From Pseudomonadota bacterium (GTDB taxonomy: Bacteria > Pseudomonadota > Alphaproteobacteria > Caulobacterales > Caulobacteraceae): a DNA stretch of 33,912 nt. The notes beneath the pieces were generated by a model, which ran no database searches, was not told the origin of the DNA, and saw only the letters and a program-made list of their open reading frames with translations. Of this stretch, positions 33,555 to 33,912 are shown in pieces. Both the position numbers and the translations under genes were made by a program. The stretch is from the NCBI GenBank assembly GCA_023434265.1, contig JAEYTA010000188.1, positions 1-33,912 of the forward strand, given 5' to 3'. Positions within the stretch are counted from its first letter, which is position 1. Every line of letters begins with the position of its first letter.

Positions 33555-33790
33555 GCGCCGGGCGCGGAAGCGTGACTGACGCTATCGTGAACGGCCAAGC
33601 TGGCTATCCGGTCCCCATGCCCGATCAGGGACTTGTAATCGCCACGTGACACGGGCAAACGGGCCGTCGGTCGGTCAGGCGAAGACGATCAGGAGGCGGC
33701 GCTCATGGGGATGCGCGCGGCCGGGGCCTCGCCGGGCGGATCAGGTCAGACCCACGCCCTTCAAGGCCCGAACGAACGGTATCCCGGCCC
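33555..33790. other. Intergenic leader upstream of mreB
   Basis: A 236-base stretch with no recognised gene. It must carry the mreB promoter, but no convincing -35/-10 pair was found. The ATG at 33705 with GGAGG upstream opens a 51-codon reading frame that ends inside mreB at 33860. No tRNA or terminator was seen. Confidence 0.5.
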
Positions 33791-33912
33791 ATGTTCTCCC
33801 ACGTCTTCGGCGCGATCTCCAACGACATCGCCATCGACCTCGGCACCGCCAACACCCTGATCTACATGAAGGGCAAGGGCATCGTGCTGAACGAGCCGTC
33901 GGTGGTCGCGCT
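33791..33912 (+). CDS. mreB: Rod-shape-determining actin MreB, N-terminal fragment
   Basis: The first 40 codons of MreB, the bacterial actin that directs lateral cell-wall synthesis with MreCD, RodA and PBP2; the rest is beyond the window. The phosphate-1 motif DIAIDLGTANTLIY is plain, followed by KGIVLNEPSVVA. The opening MFSHVFGAISNDI is close to alphaproteobacterial MreB and includes the amphipathic N-terminal membrane anchor. The ATG at 33791 lacks a clear ribosome binding site (CGGTATCCCGGCCC precedes it). Confidence 0.96.
   Translation, partial: MFSHVFGAISNDIAIDLGTANTLIYMKGKGIVLNEPSVVA

Overview
The window is high-GC DNA from an alphaproteobacterium, most likely a member of Caulobacterales close to Brevundimonas. 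This rests on base composition, gene content (glnB-glnA, tatABC, PII, DmdC-type acyl-CoA dehydrogenase, TonB receptor with PepSY partner, mreB) and protein-level similarity recalled from that group; no database search was run. It is gene-dense, with about 40 protein genes, many 1-4 base start/stop overlaps, and no gap over 300 bases. No tRNA, rRNA, CRISPR array or transposase gene was seen.

Layout. 1-5195: an exported prolyl oligopeptidase (cut by the window edge), a cytoplasmic trypsin-like protease, an acyl-CoA dehydrogenase, a cytochrome b561-YceI pair and a Sua5-type tRNA modification enzyme. 5241-10653: a BCCT transporter and an iron-uptake operon (TonB receptor, PepSY membrane protein, 60-residue membrane protein) preceded by a palindrome that could be a Fur-type operator. 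10733-13296: 3-hydroxybutyrate dehydrogenase, YaaA and a stand-alone NAD(P)HX dehydratase. 13414-15295: the glnB-glnA nitrogen operon with an intercistronic hairpin and a strong terminator. glnA has no ATG, GTG or TTG where it should start; an ACG sits exactly there. 15300-17296: a degenerate histidine-kinase-like membrane protein, a DUF4287 protein and a small repeat-bearing lipoprotein. 17355-19059: tatA-tatB-tatC. 19166-23758: RNase HI, NfeD-QmcA, a Nudix hydrolase, a D-2-hydroxyacid dehydrogenase flavoprotein and a multi-spanning membrane protein. 23888-26983: fabD-fabG and an aspartate aminotransferase, convergent across a palindrome-rich spacer.

27052-28909 is a tightly coupled operon (ArsR regulator, SRPBCC protein, small membrane protein, two DUF1801 proteins) with a readable sigma70 promoter and two operator-like repeats. 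It is followed, on the other strand, by the clearest accessory block of the window: 29069-32082, two overlapping genes of visibly lower GC. They encode a 784-residue P-loop NTPase with a C-terminal winged-helix-like segment and a 219-residue exported, single-span membrane protein with four periplasmic cysteines. I do not recognise either family; together they look like a two-component sensing or defence module and are the best candidate for an undescribed system. The window closes with a TVP38/VTT membrane protein, a glutathione S-transferase and the first 40 codons of mreB.
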